NCBI RefSeq assembly: GCF_019798055.1
Contig: NZ_JAHOPH010000013.1
Location: 51,703 to 115,702, forward strand
DNA from: Salsipaludibacter albus
GTDB taxonomy: Bacteria > Actinomycetota > Nitriliruptoria > Nitriliruptorales > Nitriliruptoraceae
Length of the DNA stretch: 64,000 nt
Direction: 5' to 3'
Part shown: piece after piece, positions 53,629 to 62,765 of the stretch
Numbering within the stretch: the first letter of the stretch is position 1
Layout of the letters: each line of letters begins with the position of its first letter
Notes under the pieces: generated by a model
What the model was told of the DNA's origin: nothing
Databases searched by the model: none
The model's input: only the letters and a program-made list of their open reading frames with translations
Program-made: the position numbers and the translations under genes

Positions 53629-53985
53629 TCAGGGCTGGCCCGGCAGCCGGTTGCGCACGTCCAGGAGCCCGGCCGTCGGATCGCGGTCGAGGTCGAGGAA
53701 CGCGACGTCCTCGACGACCCCCGTGACGACGACCCGGGGGTCACGCTCGATGACCGCCACGACGCGATCGAGCACGCGGTCCACCCCGGCCGGCTCGCCC
53801 GCGACGACCGCGATCGCCAGGGATCCGCGCTGCCAGGTCTGCGTGTCGTCGACCTGGGCGACCGACACGTCGAGGTCCCGGCGCAGGGCGGCCCGGGCCT
53901 TGTTGAGGATGGCGCGACGGCCCTTGAGCGACCCCGCCTCGGGCAGGTGCAGGTCGACCCGCATCGCCCCGACGTGCACACCCAT
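53629..53985 (-). CDS. ylxP: DUF503/YlxP-like protein
   Basis: A 118-residue protein with the DUF503 pattern (MRVDLHLPEAGSLKGRRAILNKARAALRRDLDVSVAQVDDTQTWQRGSLAIAVVA). The family usually lies between infB and rbfA and is presumed to act in ribosome or RNA metabolism. The start could be ATG 53985 or ATG 53964. It is 134 bp upstream of rbfA. Confidence 0.85.
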   Translation of the reverse strand: MGVHVGAMRVDLHLPEAGSLKGRRAILNKARAALRRDLDVSVAQVDDTQTWQRGSLAIAVVAGEPAGVDRVLDRVVAVIERDPRVVVTGVVEDVAFLDLDRDPTAGLLDVRNRLPGQP

Positions 53986-54062
53986 GTCCTCGCGGTCGTC
54001 GCCTCACCGCGCCCCCAGTGTGCCGGACCCCGGTCCGTCACGGCCACCCGGCCGGTGATCGC

Positions 54063-54068
54063 TAGCGT
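54063..54068 (+). promoter_or_regulatory. -10 element of the aminotransferase gene
   Basis: TAGCGT is separated from the ATG at 54077 by 8 nt, without a ribosome binding site; probably leaderless. Confidence 0.4.
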
Positions 54069-54076
54069 GGGCGGGC

Positions 54077-55129
54077 ATGTTCACCGACGACGTCCAGCGC
54101 CACTTCACCCCCGTCCCCGGGTACTGCAACACCGCCACCCTCGGGCTGCCACCACGGGCCGCCACGACGCGGTTGCGGGCCTGCCTCGACGACTGGGAGG
54201 CGGGGCGGGTCGACTCGGTCGGCTTCGACGTCGACGTGGACCGGGCACGCGCGGCCTTCGCCCAACTGGTGGGGGTCGGCGCCGACCGGGTCGCGATGCC
54301 GGGGGCCGCGTCGATCTCGGTGGGCACCGTGGCCGCGAGCCTGGCCCCCGGTGCCCGGGTCCTGTGTGCCCGGGAGGACTTCACCTCCGTGCTGTACCCG
54401 TTCCTCGCCGCCGGCACGCTCGACGTCGTGCACGTCCCGCTCGAGGAACTGGTCGACCACGTCACCAGCGAGGTCGACCTGGTGGCCGTCAGCGCCGTGC
54501 AGTCGGCCGACGGCCGGGTGCTGGACCTCGACGCGCTGGCCGACGCAGCGACGACGCACGGCGTGCGGACGTGCGTCGACCTGACCCAGGCTGCCGGCTG
54601 GCTGCCGGTCGACGCGTCGCGCTTCGACGTCACGGTGTGCAGTGCCTACAAGTGGCTGTGCTCGCCACGCGGCGTCGGTTTCATGACCGTCGGCGCCGAC
54701 GCCGACTGGCTGGTCCCCCACCTGGCCGGGTGGTACGCCAGCGATGCGCCGTGGGAGTCCTGCTACGGGCCACCCCTGCGACTGGCGGACGACGCCCGAC
54801 GCTTCACCGTGTCCCCGGCCTGGTTCGACGTCGCCGCGACCGCGGAGTCCCTCGACGCCCTCCTGGACCTCGGGGTCGCGCGCATCCACGACCACGACGT
54901 CGGACTGGCGGCGGCGCTGTGCGAGCGTCTCGGCCTGCCGGCAGCGGGCAGCGCCATCGTCAGCCTGTCCACCACGAGCGACCCGGCCGACGACCTCGCC
55001 GAGGCCGGGCTGGTCACGGCGTCGCGCAACGGCCGGACCAGGGTGTCGTTCCACCTCGCCAACACGATGGACGACGTCGAGACCGCCGCCCGGGTGCTGG
55101 CGCCACACGTGGACGCGACCGCCTCCTGA
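54077..55129 (+). CDS. Class V aminotransferase (PLP-dependent)
   Basis: A 350-residue PLP-fold-I enzyme. Lys192 in CSAYKWLCSPRGVGFM forms the internal aldimine, and Asp168 (CVDLTQAAG) contacts the pyridine nitrogen. The family includes cysteine desulfurases, isopenicillin epimerases and kynureninases; the lack of a mobile Cys loop argues against a desulfurase. The substrate is unknown. The gene is on the plus strand inside the minus-strand infB-rbfA superoperon and converges with the DUF1080 gene. Confidence 0.82.
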   Translation: MFTDDVQRHFTPVPGYCNTATLGLPPRAATTRLRACLDDWEAGRVDSVGFDVDVDRARAAFAQLVGVGADRVAMPGAASISVGTVAASLAPGARVLCAREDFTSVLYPFLAAGTLDVVHVPLEELVDHVTSEVDLVAVSAVQSADGRVLDLDALADAATTHGVRTCVDLTQAAGWLPVDASRFDVTVCSAYKWLCSPRGVGFMTVGADADWLVPHLAGWYASDAPWESCYGPPLRLADDARRFTVSPAWFDVAATAESLDALLDLGVARIHDHDVGLAAALCERLGLPAAGSAIVSLSTTSDPADDLAEAGLVTASRNGRTRVSFHLANTMDDVETAARVLAPHVDATAS

Positions 55130-55139
55130 ACGACGCAGG

Positions 55140-56213
55140 TCAGCAGTCGTCGGGCAGCTCACGGACGCGGATGTTGCGGAACGACACGACGTCGGGCGGG
55201 CTGCCGTGTGCCTGCACGCCGACGTGGCCGACCAGTCCACGACTGGAGGAGTCCGGGTCGTTGGGGCGGCCGGGGAAGGGCAGCCCGGGCAGGTTCTCGA
55301 ACTCGTTGATGACCACGCCGTTGCGGATCACGGTGTAGTGCTGGTCCACGACCCGGATCTCGAGGTCGTTCCAGGTGCCCTTCGGGGTCGGGTTGGCCTC
55401 CTCGAGGGTGAGGTCGGCGAAGCCGTAGATCGACCCGGTCTTGCGGGGGTCACCGTCGGTCGAGTCGTTGATCTGGATCTCGTGGCCACAGTTGACCGCG
55501 ATCCACGACAGGTTGTTGGTCTCGTTGCCGTTGAAGGTGGTCGGGCAGCCCTCGACCGGCTCCCACAGCGGGGGGAAGCGGACCTGGACACCGCTGTTGG
55601 CGCGGACGTCGGCCGGTCCGGGCGCGTCGTCGCGGAACTGCAGTCGCAGGGAGAAGTCGCCGTACTCCTCCTCGGGGTACCACAGGGTCCCGAAGCCACC
55701 GTCCTGCCCCGCCCGCGAGCGGATGGTGCCGTCGACCAGGTCGAACCCGCCGTCACCCGCGTAGGCCCAGTCGGCGAAGGACTCGGCGGTGCCGTCGAAC
55801 AGCACGTCGTAGCCGGGGACCCGGCCGACCTTGGACTGGGCGGCGGCGCGCATCAGCGCCCCGCGGTCGCGGTTGGCGAGCACGCCGTCGTCGACGAGGT
55901 CGCCCACCACCTGGCGGACGTGGTCGAGGAACGCGCCGTGGCCGTCCCACGTGGCCTCGTCGTCCACCAAGTCGTTGATCGTGCACCCGTCACCGACAGC
56001 GCTGTTGTCGACGCCGCTGTCGGTGTCGAGGAACATGACGGTCGGACGCTGGTCCGGTGCCGTGCAGTCGGCGGCCCGGGCCTGCGAGCCGGTCAGCATC
56101 GTGGCGGCCGCGGCCAGGACGAAGGTCAGCAGCGCCATGGGCAGCCAGCGGCGGGCGCTCGGGGGCGACGCGGTCGTCGCGTCGGTCGGGGGGACGGAGG
56201 AGGTGGGGGGCAT
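55140..56213 (-). CDS. Secreted DUF1080-type (3-keto-disaccharide hydrolase-like) protein
   Basis: A 357-residue exported protein. The arginine-containing start and hydrophobic helix (RRWLPMALLTFVLAAAATMLTG) end at QARAAD, a signal-peptidase site. The C-terminal 200 residues form a concanavalin-like DUF1080 domain (DVLFDGTAESFADW, FGTLWYPEEEYGDFSLRLQFR, GVQVRF, KGTWNDLEIRVVDQHYTVIRNGVVINEF, HVGVQAHG). Members act on or bind sugars. Paired cysteines fit secretion. The start is ATG 56213 with GGAG 8 nt upstream. It is placed between infB and the ylxP-like gene. Confidence 0.8.
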   Translation of the reverse strand: MPPTSSVPPTDATTASPPSARRWLPMALLTFVLAAAATMLTGSQARAADCTAPDQRPTVMFLDTDSGVDNSAVGDGCTINDLVDDEATWDGHGAFLDHVRQVVGDLVDDGVLANRDRGALMRAAAQSKVGRVPGYDVLFDGTAESFADWAYAGDGGFDLVDGTIRSRAGQDGGFGTLWYPEEEYGDFSLRLQFRDDAPGPADVRANSGVQVRFPPLWEPVEGCPTTFNGNETNNLSWIAVNCGHEIQINDSTDGDPRKTGSIYGFADLTLEEANPTPKGTWNDLEIRVVDQHYTVIRNGVVINEFENLPGLPFPGRPNDPDSSSRGLVGHVGVQAHGSPPDVVSFRNIRVRELPDDC

Positions 56214-56321
56214 CGGGTGGCTCCAGCGTGGTCGGGGGATCGCAGCCTGCACCACCACCGAGGCAACGCGACCACCGCCCACGCGTCAACTGGCCCATCG
56301 TCGACGATCGCCGGACAGGCG

Positions 56322-56371
56322 ACGCGGGTGTGCCGGAACCGGGTGGTCGCCCGGTCCCGACACACCCGCGT
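56322..56371 (-). terminator. Terminator of the rimP-nusA-ylxR-infB transcript
   Basis: ACGCGGGTGTG (56322-56332) pairs with CACACCCGCGT (56361-56371), and the interior continues as CGG-x-ACCGGG against CCCGGT-x-CCG. This long stem lies 20 bp after the infB stop and marks the end of that operon. Confidence 0.8.
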
Positions 56372-56391
56372 GGAGCGTGTCTGGGTGGGTG

Positions 56392-59187
56392 CTAGACGCG
56401 TTCGACCTCGACGACCTCGAAGGCCTCGATGACGTCGCCCTCCTTGACGTCCTGGAACTTGTCCAGGCCGATGCCGCACTCGAAGCCCTCGCGGACCTCC
56501 TGCACGTCGTCCTTGAACCGACGCAGGGAGGTCATCGTGTCCTCGGCGACCACGACACCCTCGCGGATGACCCGGACCCCGGCCTCGCGCCTGACCACGC
56601 CACGCGTGACCATGCAGCCGAACACGAACCCGGCCCGCGGGACCTTGAAGATCTCGCGCACCTCGGCCTCGCCGACGATCTGCTCCTCGAACTCGGGTCC
56701 GAGCAGCCCCTTGACGGCGCGCTCGATGTCCTCGAGCGCCTCGTAGATGATCTTGTAGAGACGCACGTCCACCCCGGAGCGCTCCACGGCCTCGCGGGCC
56801 TTGGCACCGGGACGCACGTTGAAGCCGATGATGATGCCGTCGGACACCTCCGCGAGCTGGACGTCGGACTCGGTGATCGCACCGACGCCCTTGGAGACGA
56901 CCCGCACCTTCACCTCGTCGAGGTCCATCTTGCTGAGCGCGTCCTCGAGCGCCTCGGCGGAACCGGAGACGTCGGCCTTGATGAGGACGTTGAGGACCTC
57001 CTTCTGACCCTCCTTGACCTCCTCGGTGAGCTCCTCGAGGGTCTTGGGGCGGGCCTGTCCGGCCAGCTCGGCCCGACGCTCCCGGGCGCTGCGTCGTTCG
57101 GCGACGCCACGGGCGAAGCGCTCCTCGTCGACGACGCGGAACTCGTCACCGGCCTCGGGGACCTCGTTGAGGCCCAGGACCTGGACCGGCTTGGCCGGAC
57201 CGGCCTCGTCGACCTGGTCGCCGCGCTCGTCGAACATCGCGCGGACCTTGCCGTCGGCCGTGCCGGCCACGAGGATGTCCCCGCGACGCAGCGTCCCGGC
57301 CTGGATGAGCATGGTCGCGACGACCCCTCGGCCACGGTCGAGGTGAGCCTCGACGACGCGTCCGCGGGCGTCCTTGTCCGGGTTGGCCTGCAGCTCGAGC
57401 AGCTCGGCCTGCAGCAGCACGACCTCGAGCAGGTCGTCGATGCCCTCGCCCTGCAGCGCCGACACCTCGACCGCCGGGACCTCGCCGCCGTACTCCTCGA
57501 CGACGACCTCGTGCTCGGCGAGCTGGCCCTTGACCTTGTCGGGGTTCGCACCCTCGACGTCCATCTTGTTGACCGCGACGACGATCGGGACCCCGGCCGC
57601 CTTCGCGTGCTGGATGGCCTCGATGGTCTGCGGCATGACGCCGTCGTCCGCCGCGACCACGAGGATCACGATGTCGGTGACGTCGGCGCCGCGGGCACGC
57701 ATGGCGGTGAAGGCCGCGTGACCCGGCGTGTCGATGAAGGTCAGCTGACCCTCGTCGTGGTTGATCTGGTAGGCACCGATGTGCTGGGTGATGCCGCCGG
57801 CCTCGCCGGACACGACGTCGGCGTTGCGGATGGTGTCGAGCAGCTTGGTCTTGCCGTGGTCGACGTGGCCCATGACGGTGATGACCGGTGCACGGTCCTG
57901 CAGGTCCTCGTCCTCCTCGGGCACCTCGACGCCGAACTCGGCCTCCTCCTGGGACAGGAAGTAGACGTCGAAGCCCAGCTCGGCCCCGAGGATCTCGAGC
58001 GTGTCGTCGGGCAGGGTCTGCTGGACGGTGAACATCTCGCCCATCTCGAACAGCTTCTTGACCAGGGCACCACCGGGCACGCCGAGCTTGTCGGCGAGCT
58101 CGCCCAGGGTGACCCCGGGCAGCACCTCGACCCGGTCGGTCGTGATCTGCTCCTCGATGGGGATGTTGCGCTGGCGTGGACGGCGCTCCAGCTCCTGCTC
58201 CGCCGGGTTCTGCTTGTTGCGACGGTGACGTCGGCCGCCGTCACGCTTGGGACCACCGGCGCCACCGGGCTGGCCGCCGCCACCGGGGGTGCCACCGGGG
58301 CCACCGCGGTTGACGGGCTGGCGGTAGGGCGACGACGGACGGCCGCCACCACCGGAGCGCTTGGGCGCACCGGTGGACCGCGGCGGGGTCGACGGCTGCT
58401 GCGGACGTGCGGGTGCCTTGCGCAGTGGCGGCGGGATCGAGCGCTTGCCGCTGCCGGCCTTGGGCATGTTGACCTCGACGCGGCGACGGGCCTCGACGCC
58501 CTCGCCGGTCACGGACAGGCGTGCGTCGCCGCCGTCGGTGCCGGCGTCCTTGCCCGGTCGGGCAGGTCGCAGCGGCACCTCGCCCTTGGTCAGGCGTGGC
58601 GGGGGCTTGCCGGGCATGCGTCGCGCGCCCTCGCCACCCGAACCCTCGGCGGTGGCTGCCTGGTCCTCGGCCGTGGCGGAGGTCGCCGTGTCGTCGGGGC
58701 CGTCCTCGGTGGAGGTCGTGGCCTCGGCGGTGGCGTCACCGTCGTCCGTGGACGCGGCCGGGGCGGCGGTGGCCGACTCGTCCGACTCGTCGTCGGACGA
58801 CGTCGGCGACGGGTCCGGCTCCGAGACGTCGTCGGGCTCGGCTGCGGCGGCTGCCGCAGCGGCGGCCTCGGCCTCCTCCTGCTGCTTGCGCAGGTGGGGC
58901 GGCAGGACCTTCTTGGCCTTCTTGTTCGCCGGGGCGTCGGCCTTGGCGGCCATCTGGCGATACCGCTCCAGCTCCTCGGCCTCCTTGCGGGCCTTGGCCT
59001 CCTCGGCCGCCTTGCGCTCGGCCTGGCTCACCCCCAGCGACTCCTTGAGCCGTTGGGCATCGCCGATCGTCACCGACGACGAGTGGCTCGTCACGTCGAT
59101 GCCGATGTCCTTGAGCCTTCGGACGACCTCGCGGTTCTCGAGGCCGATGTCCTTGGCAAGTTCGTAGACGCGGACCTTGTTGCTCAC
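56392..59187 (-). CDS. infB: Translation initiation factor IF-2
   Basis: A 931-residue GTPase that positions initiator tRNA on the 30S subunit. Residues 1-55 are the N-terminal IF2N helix bundle. About 60-335 is a long low-complexity region, first charged and Ala-rich, then Gly/Pro/Arg-rich. The G domain has GHVDHGKT (440-447), DTPGH (486-490) and NKMD (540-543), followed by domains II-IV. The GTG start at 59187 overlaps the ylxR stop (GTGA) and has AAGGAG 9 nt before. Confidence 0.96.
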   Translation of the reverse strand: MSNKVRVYELAKDIGLENREVVRRLKDIGIDVTSHSSSVTIGDAQRLKESLGVSQAERKAAEEAKARKEAEELERYRQMAAKADAPANKKAKKVLPPHLRKQQEEAEAAAAAAAAAEPDDVSEPDPSPTSSDDESDESATAAPAASTDDGDATAEATTSTEDGPDDTATSATAEDQAATAEGSGGEGARRMPGKPPPRLTKGEVPLRPARPGKDAGTDGGDARLSVTGEGVEARRRVEVNMPKAGSGKRSIPPPLRKAPARPQQPSTPPRSTGAPKRSGGGGRPSSPYRQPVNRGGPGGTPGGGGQPGGAGGPKRDGGRRHRRNKQNPAEQELERRPRQRNIPIEEQITTDRVEVLPGVTLGELADKLGVPGGALVKKLFEMGEMFTVQQTLPDDTLEILGAELGFDVYFLSQEEAEFGVEVPEEDEDLQDRAPVITVMGHVDHGKTKLLDTIRNADVVSGEAGGITQHIGAYQINHDEGQLTFIDTPGHAAFTAMRARGADVTDIVILVVAADDGVMPQTIEAIQHAKAAGVPIVVAVNKMDVEGANPDKVKGQLAEHEVVVEEYGGEVPAVEVSALQGEGIDDLLEVVLLQAELLELQANPDKDARGRVVEAHLDRGRGVVATMLIQAGTLRRGDILVAGTADGKVRAMFDERGDQVDEAGPAKPVQVLGLNEVPEAGDEFRVVDEERFARGVAERRSARERRAELAGQARPKTLEELTEEVKEGQKEVLNVLIKADVSGSAEALEDALSKMDLDEVKVRVVSKGVGAITESDVQLAEVSDGIIIGFNVRPGAKAREAVERSGVDVRLYKIIYEALEDIERAVKGLLGPEFEEQIVGEAEVREIFKVPRAGFVFGCMVTRGVVRREAGVRVIREGVVVAEDTMTSLRRFKDDVQEVREGFECGIGLDKFQDVKEGDVIEAFEVVEVERV

Positions 59188-59528
59188 GCGTTGTGCTCCT
59201 TGGAGTGCTGGGCGCTCTCGAGATGGTGGTGGATTTCCGTCAGCGCGCACAGCACCTGGTCGACGGTGCCGCCGCGGAGGCTGGCTCGCAGCCGTGCGGC
59301 GTCGCGGGCGGTGGCCTGTTCCACGCAGTCGAGGTCGGGGCAGATCGAACTGCCTCGCCCCGGTGCGGTCTGGTCCCAGTCCACGACGACGTCGTCACCG
59401 TGCCGGGCCAGTCGGACCAGGTCCTGCTTGTCGCGAGTCCGGCGGCAGGCCACGCACGTTCGTTGTGGATGTGCGGACCGACGGCGGGGAGGTTCCCCCG
59501 CCGGCAGCGTGGCGGATGCCGGACTCAT
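59184..59528 (-). CDS. ylxR: YlxR/DUF448 RNA-binding protein
   Basis: A 114-residue protein with the YlxR signature RTCVACRRTRDKQDLVRLARHGD and GRGSSICPDLDCV, a small fold found next to nusA and infB. It is thought to bind RNA and affect transcription or RNase P. A proline/arginine-rich start of about 22 residues precedes the domain. It overlaps infB by 4 bp. Confidence 0.9.
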   Translation of the reverse strand: MSPASATLPAGEPPRRRSAHPQRTCVACRRTRDKQDLVRLARHGDDVVVDWDQTAPGRGSSICPDLDCVEQATARDAARLRASLRGGTVDQVLCALTEIHHHLESAQHSKEHNA

Positions 59529-59628
59529 GCAATGGTACTCCCGGTGGGTGGGGCGTGGCGGCGGCGTCGTTTGGCCGACGGCACGTGGAGGTGACGGCGA
59601 CGTCGGGTCGCCGTCAGTGGGTGGGCGC

Positions 59629-60777
59629 TCAGGACTCGCTGTCGTCGTCGGATTCCTCGAGCGCAGCGGCCCGGGTCTCCTCGGCGGTCTCGTAGGCGGC
59701 CGCGATGGCCTCCTCGCCCTCCTGGCTCAGCGGGTTGCCGAACTCGTCGATCAGGCCCTTGTCGAACGCCTCCTGGAACGCGGCCTGCTCGGCCTCGAAC
59801 TGGCTCTCGGACTTGATGTCGATGCGCCAGCCGGTCAGCCGGGCCGCCAGCCGGGCGTTCTGGCCCTCGCGACCGATCGCCAGCGACAGCTGGTAGTCGG
59901 GCACGACGACCATGGCCGTGGAGTCCTCGGGGTAGAGGTAGACCGCGGTGACCTTGGCCGGTGACAGGGCGTTGGCGACGAAGCCCTCGGGCTCGTCGGA
60001 CCAACGGATGATGTCGATGCGCTCGGACTCCTCGTTGTGGAGCTCGCGCTGGACACCCTTGGCGCGCTCGCCGCCCGGCCCGACGCACGCGCCGACCGGG
60101 TCGACGTCGGTGTTGTTGGACACCACCGCGACCTTGGAGCGGTGCCCGGCCTCGCGGGCGATCGCCTTGATCTCGACCGTCCCGTCCTCGATCTCGGGCA
60201 CCTCGAGGGCGAACATCGCCGCGACGAAACCGGGGTGGCTGCGCGAGCAGATGATCTGGGCACGACGGGAGTCCCGCCGGACCTCGGTCACGATCGCGCG
60301 GGTGTGCTGGCCGTGGTTGAGTCGCTCGTTGGGCACCTGCTCGGCATAGGGCAGCAGGGCCTCGGTGCGACCGAGCTCGATGAGGGTCACGTTGCCCTGC
60401 AGCGAGACCTGGCCCGAGACGATGTCGCCCTCGCGCCCGACGTACTCACCGTAGGTCGCCTCGCGCTCGGCCTCCCGCAGACGCTGCAGGAGCACCTGGC
60501 GGGCGGTCTGGGCCACGATGCGACCGAGGTTGCGGGGCTGCTCCTGCCACTCGCTGACCACGTTGCCGTCGTCGTCGAGCTCCTGGGCGTACACGCTGAT
60601 GTCCCCGGAGCCACGGTCGACGTGGACCCGGACCTCGTCGGCGTCGAACTGGCCACTGCGCTTGTAGGCGGACGCGAACGCGGTCTCGAAGGCCTCGACG
60701 ACCGTGTGGAACTCGATGTCCTTCTCACGCGCGATCAGCCGCAGCGTCTCGATGTCGATCGGCTTGTCGGGGTCCAT
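59629..60777 (-). CDS. nusA: Transcription termination/antitermination factor NusA
   Basis: A 382-residue RNA polymerase-associated factor. The N-terminal domain covers about 1-110, S1 about 113-185 (GREGDIVSGQVSLQGNVTLIELGRTEALLP), and two KH domains run to about 340 (DPVGACVGPGGERAKGVQREL; SLAIGREGQNARLAARLTGWRIDI). The C-terminus ends in an acidic tail (LEESDDDSES) and lacks the AR repeats of proteobacteria. ATG 60777 follows AGGAG. It is upstream of ylxR. Confidence 0.95.
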   Translation of the reverse strand: MDPDKPIDIETLRLIAREKDIEFHTVVEAFETAFASAYKRSGQFDADEVRVHVDRGSGDISVYAQELDDDGNVVSEWQEQPRNLGRIVAQTARQVLLQRLREAEREATYGEYVGREGDIVSGQVSLQGNVTLIELGRTEALLPYAEQVPNERLNHGQHTRAIVTEVRRDSRRAQIICSRSHPGFVAAMFALEVPEIEDGTVEIKAIAREAGHRSKVAVVSNNTDVDPVGACVGPGGERAKGVQRELHNEESERIDIIRWSDEPEGFVANALSPAKVTAVYLYPEDSTAMVVVPDYQLSLAIGREGQNARLAARLTGWRIDIKSESQFEAEQAAFQEAFDKGLIDEFGNPLSQEGEEAIAAAYETAEETRAAALEESDDDSES

Positions 60778-60834
60778 GTCCAACTCCTGTGGTGGTGCGG
60801 GTCCGGCGGCGGCCGGGACCGGTTGCGGTGCGGG

Positions 60835-61293
60835 TCACCAGGGCAGCACGATCCGGCCCTCGAACACCTCGTCGAAGGGGATCTCGACCTGCTCCTTGCC
60901 GACGTCGAGGACCAGCGTGGTCTCGTCGACGTCGGCGATGGTGCCGGTGGTCTGGGTGTCGGTGTCGCCGCGGGCGTGGCGCACCTCGACGTCGCGACCC
61001 ACGTTGCGGGCGAACTGTCCGACCGTCGTGAGGGGACGGTCGACGCCCGGCGAGGAGACCTCCAGGGTGTAGGACCCGTCGACGAGGTCGTCGGCGACGG
61101 GACCAGCCTCACGCGAGATCGCGGCGATGGTCTCGATGTCGAGACCGTCGGGTGCGTCGGCCACCAGCCGGACGATGCGTCGGTTGCGGGGGCCCTTGAC
61201 CTCGACCTCGAGCAGTTCGACGTCGTGGTCGGCCACGACCTCGGCGATCGCGGCCCGCAGCGCGTCGGCCGTCGCAGTGGTGTCGTCGGCCAT
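60835..61293 (-). CDS. rimP: Ribosome maturation factor RimP
   Basis: A 152-residue protein needed for 30S maturation. The N-terminal domain contains DHDVELLEVEVKGPRNRRIVRLVADAPDGLDIETIAAISR. The SPGVDRPL motif is characteristic, and the C-terminal SH3-like domain ends in EVEIPFDEV-like sequence. Start ATG 61293 with GAGGAG 7 nt upstream. It is the first gene of the nusA-infB operon, preceded by a leader of about 230 nt with three hairpins. Confidence 0.93.
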   Translation of the reverse strand: MADDTTATADALRAAIAEVVADHDVELLEVEVKGPRNRRIVRLVADAPDGLDIETIAAISREAGPVADDLVDGSYTLEVSSPGVDRPLTTVGQFARNVGRDVEVRHARGDTDTQTTGTIADVDETTLVLDVGKEQVEIPFDEVFEGRIVLPW

Positions 61294-61410
61294 GGCGCGC
61301 TCCTCTCGGTCCGGGTCGTCGTCTCGTCGTGCCACGTGGCGGTCGACGCTGGTCAGGTCGGGTCGTTCGTCGTTCGCGGGGGCGGTGTCGGGGTCGTTCC
61401 GACGACCAAC

Positions 61411-61538
61411 GGTCGGCCCGAGGGCCGACCGCACGCGAATGCTGTCTGTTGTCCGGGAGCCGGAGCGCACCCGCATGGCGGGGCGACCCGGACACACCGT
61501 CGACGGCGGGCAAGCCCAACCGTCGACACGCGACCGTA
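61411..61538 (-). promoter_or_regulatory. Promoter and structured leader of rimP-nusA-infB
   Basis: On the minus strand TGATACGGT (TACGGT at 61533-61538) is an extended -10, so RNA would start near 61526. Three stems follow: GTCGACGG with CCGTCGAC (61499-61506/61520-61527) around an inner GGGC-aa-GCCC; TGTCCGGG with CCCGGACA (61450-61457/61487-61494); and GGTCGGCCC with GGGCCGACC (61411-61419/61422-61430). They may be regulatory or may terminate the upstream ABC gene. They account for most of the 329-bp gap 61294-61622; nothing else is seen there. Confidence 0.5.
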
Positions 61539-61622
61539 TCAGAGGAGGGTGGGGCTCGCAGTGCTCCACCGGGCTGTCCGACCGACCAGGATCCGGCTGT
61601 CGCCGGGACGGAGCCCCTCCGC

Positions 61623-62717
61623 CTACCCGCTCGGCCGGTGCACGTGCGCGAGCGCTCGATGCGCGTCGTCGAAGACGTGGAAGCTGCGCACCGCGAGGCC
61701 GACCTCGTCGCCGACCCGGGGGCCCGGCCCCCGGACGAGTGCCTGGAGGGAGACCCGGTCACCCGGGGGTCCGGCACCGAGCCACACCACCACCTCGCCG
61801 CCGATTGGACGGACCGACTCGACGACGGCGACCAGGTCACCGTCGGGGGCCGGGACCAGCTCGACGTCCTCGGGACGGATCCCGACGACGACCCGGCCCC
61901 GGTCCGGGACGTCGCGACGCCAGGTCCGCAGGCTCCCGGCCGGCGTCACCAGCCGCAGGCGTTCGCCGGCGATCGACCGGACGGTGGCATCGAGACGGGT
62001 CAGCGTCCACGCACCGACCAGGTCGGCGACGCCCATGGTGGCGGGCTCGGCCCACAGCACCTGGAACGGCGCGCACTGCACGATGCGGCCGGCCTCGATG
62101 ACGGCCGTGCGGGTGGCCAGGGCCGCGGCGACGCGGCGGTCGTTGGTGGCCACGAGCAAGGTGCAGCCGTAGCCCGAGCGGACCTGGTCGACCTGCTGGA
62201 GCACCTCGTTGCGTGAAGCGGCGTCCACCTGCGCGAGGGGCTCGTCCATCAACAGCACCGACGGGGCCCGGACCATGGACTGGGCCGTGGCCGCGACGTG
62301 GCGCTCCCCCGACGACAGGGTCCGCGGACGCCGGTCCGCCAGGGGGCCGATCGCGAACGCCCGCAGCTCGGCACCGATCCGACGCCAGCGCTCCTTGCGA
62401 GGGGTCTTGCGCAGCTTGAGTGGGAACTCCATGTTCCCGGTGACGGTCAGGTGCGGCTGGAGCCACGCACCCTGGAAGACCATGGCCAGGTCGCGATCGC
62501 GGGTCGGGACCGTGGCGACGTCCTCACCGTCCAGGAGGATGCGACCGCTGGTCAGGTCCACCAGTCCCGCGACGACCCGCAGCAGGGTGGTCTTGCCCGA
62601 GCCGGACGCACCGAGCAGGGCGACCGCCTCACCGTCGGCCACGACCAGGTCGACACCGTCCAGCACCAGCTCGTCGTCCCGCCGCACCGTGACGTCGTCG
62701 AGCCGGATGGAAGCCAT
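61623..62717 (-). CDS. Orphan MalK/UgpC-like ABC ATPase with altered motifs
   Basis: A 364-residue protein. The ATPase core has Walker A GASGSGKTT (36-44), Gln82, Walker B LLMDEP with Glu159, and a C-terminal TOBE-type domain (VVGIRPEDVELV). The signature is LSSGE (134-138) instead of LSGGQ, and the switch-region His is replaced by Asn192 (VATND). No permease or binding-protein gene is adjacent. Activity may be low or partners may lie elsewhere. It sits between ispG and rimP on the same strand, 49 bp after ispG on the complementary reading direction. Confidence 0.78.
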   Translation of the reverse strand: MASIRLDDVTVRRDDELVLDGVDLVVADGEAVALLGASGSGKTTLLRVVAGLVDLTSGRILLDGEDVATVPTRDRDLAMVFQGAWLQPHLTVTGNMEFPLKLRKTPRKERWRRIGAELRAFAIGPLADRRPRTLSSGERHVAATAQSMVRAPSVLLMDEPLAQVDAASRNEVLQQVDQVRSGYGCTLLVATNDRRVAAALATRTAVIEAGRIVQCAPFQVLWAEPATMGVADLVGAWTLTRLDATVRSIAGERLRLVTPAGSLRTWRRDVPDRGRVVVGIRPEDVELVPAPDGDLVAVVESVRPIGGEVVVWLGAGPPGDRVSLQALVRGPGPRVGDEVGLAVRSFHVFDDAHRALAHVHRPSG

Positions 62718-62765
62718 GTCCCCAGTGTTGCGCCTCCACCCCGCTCCCGCAGGATCCCGCCGATG

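Noticed and set aside
56214..56321. A promoter for the DUF1080 gene at a TTGACG on the minus strand
   Set aside because: No acceptable -10 box lies at the right distance.
55831..59964. A 1377-codon open frame antisense to infB, ylxR and nusA
   Set aside because: Covers three conserved genes on the other strand and has shadow-frame composition (Leu/Gly/Asp-rich without domains).
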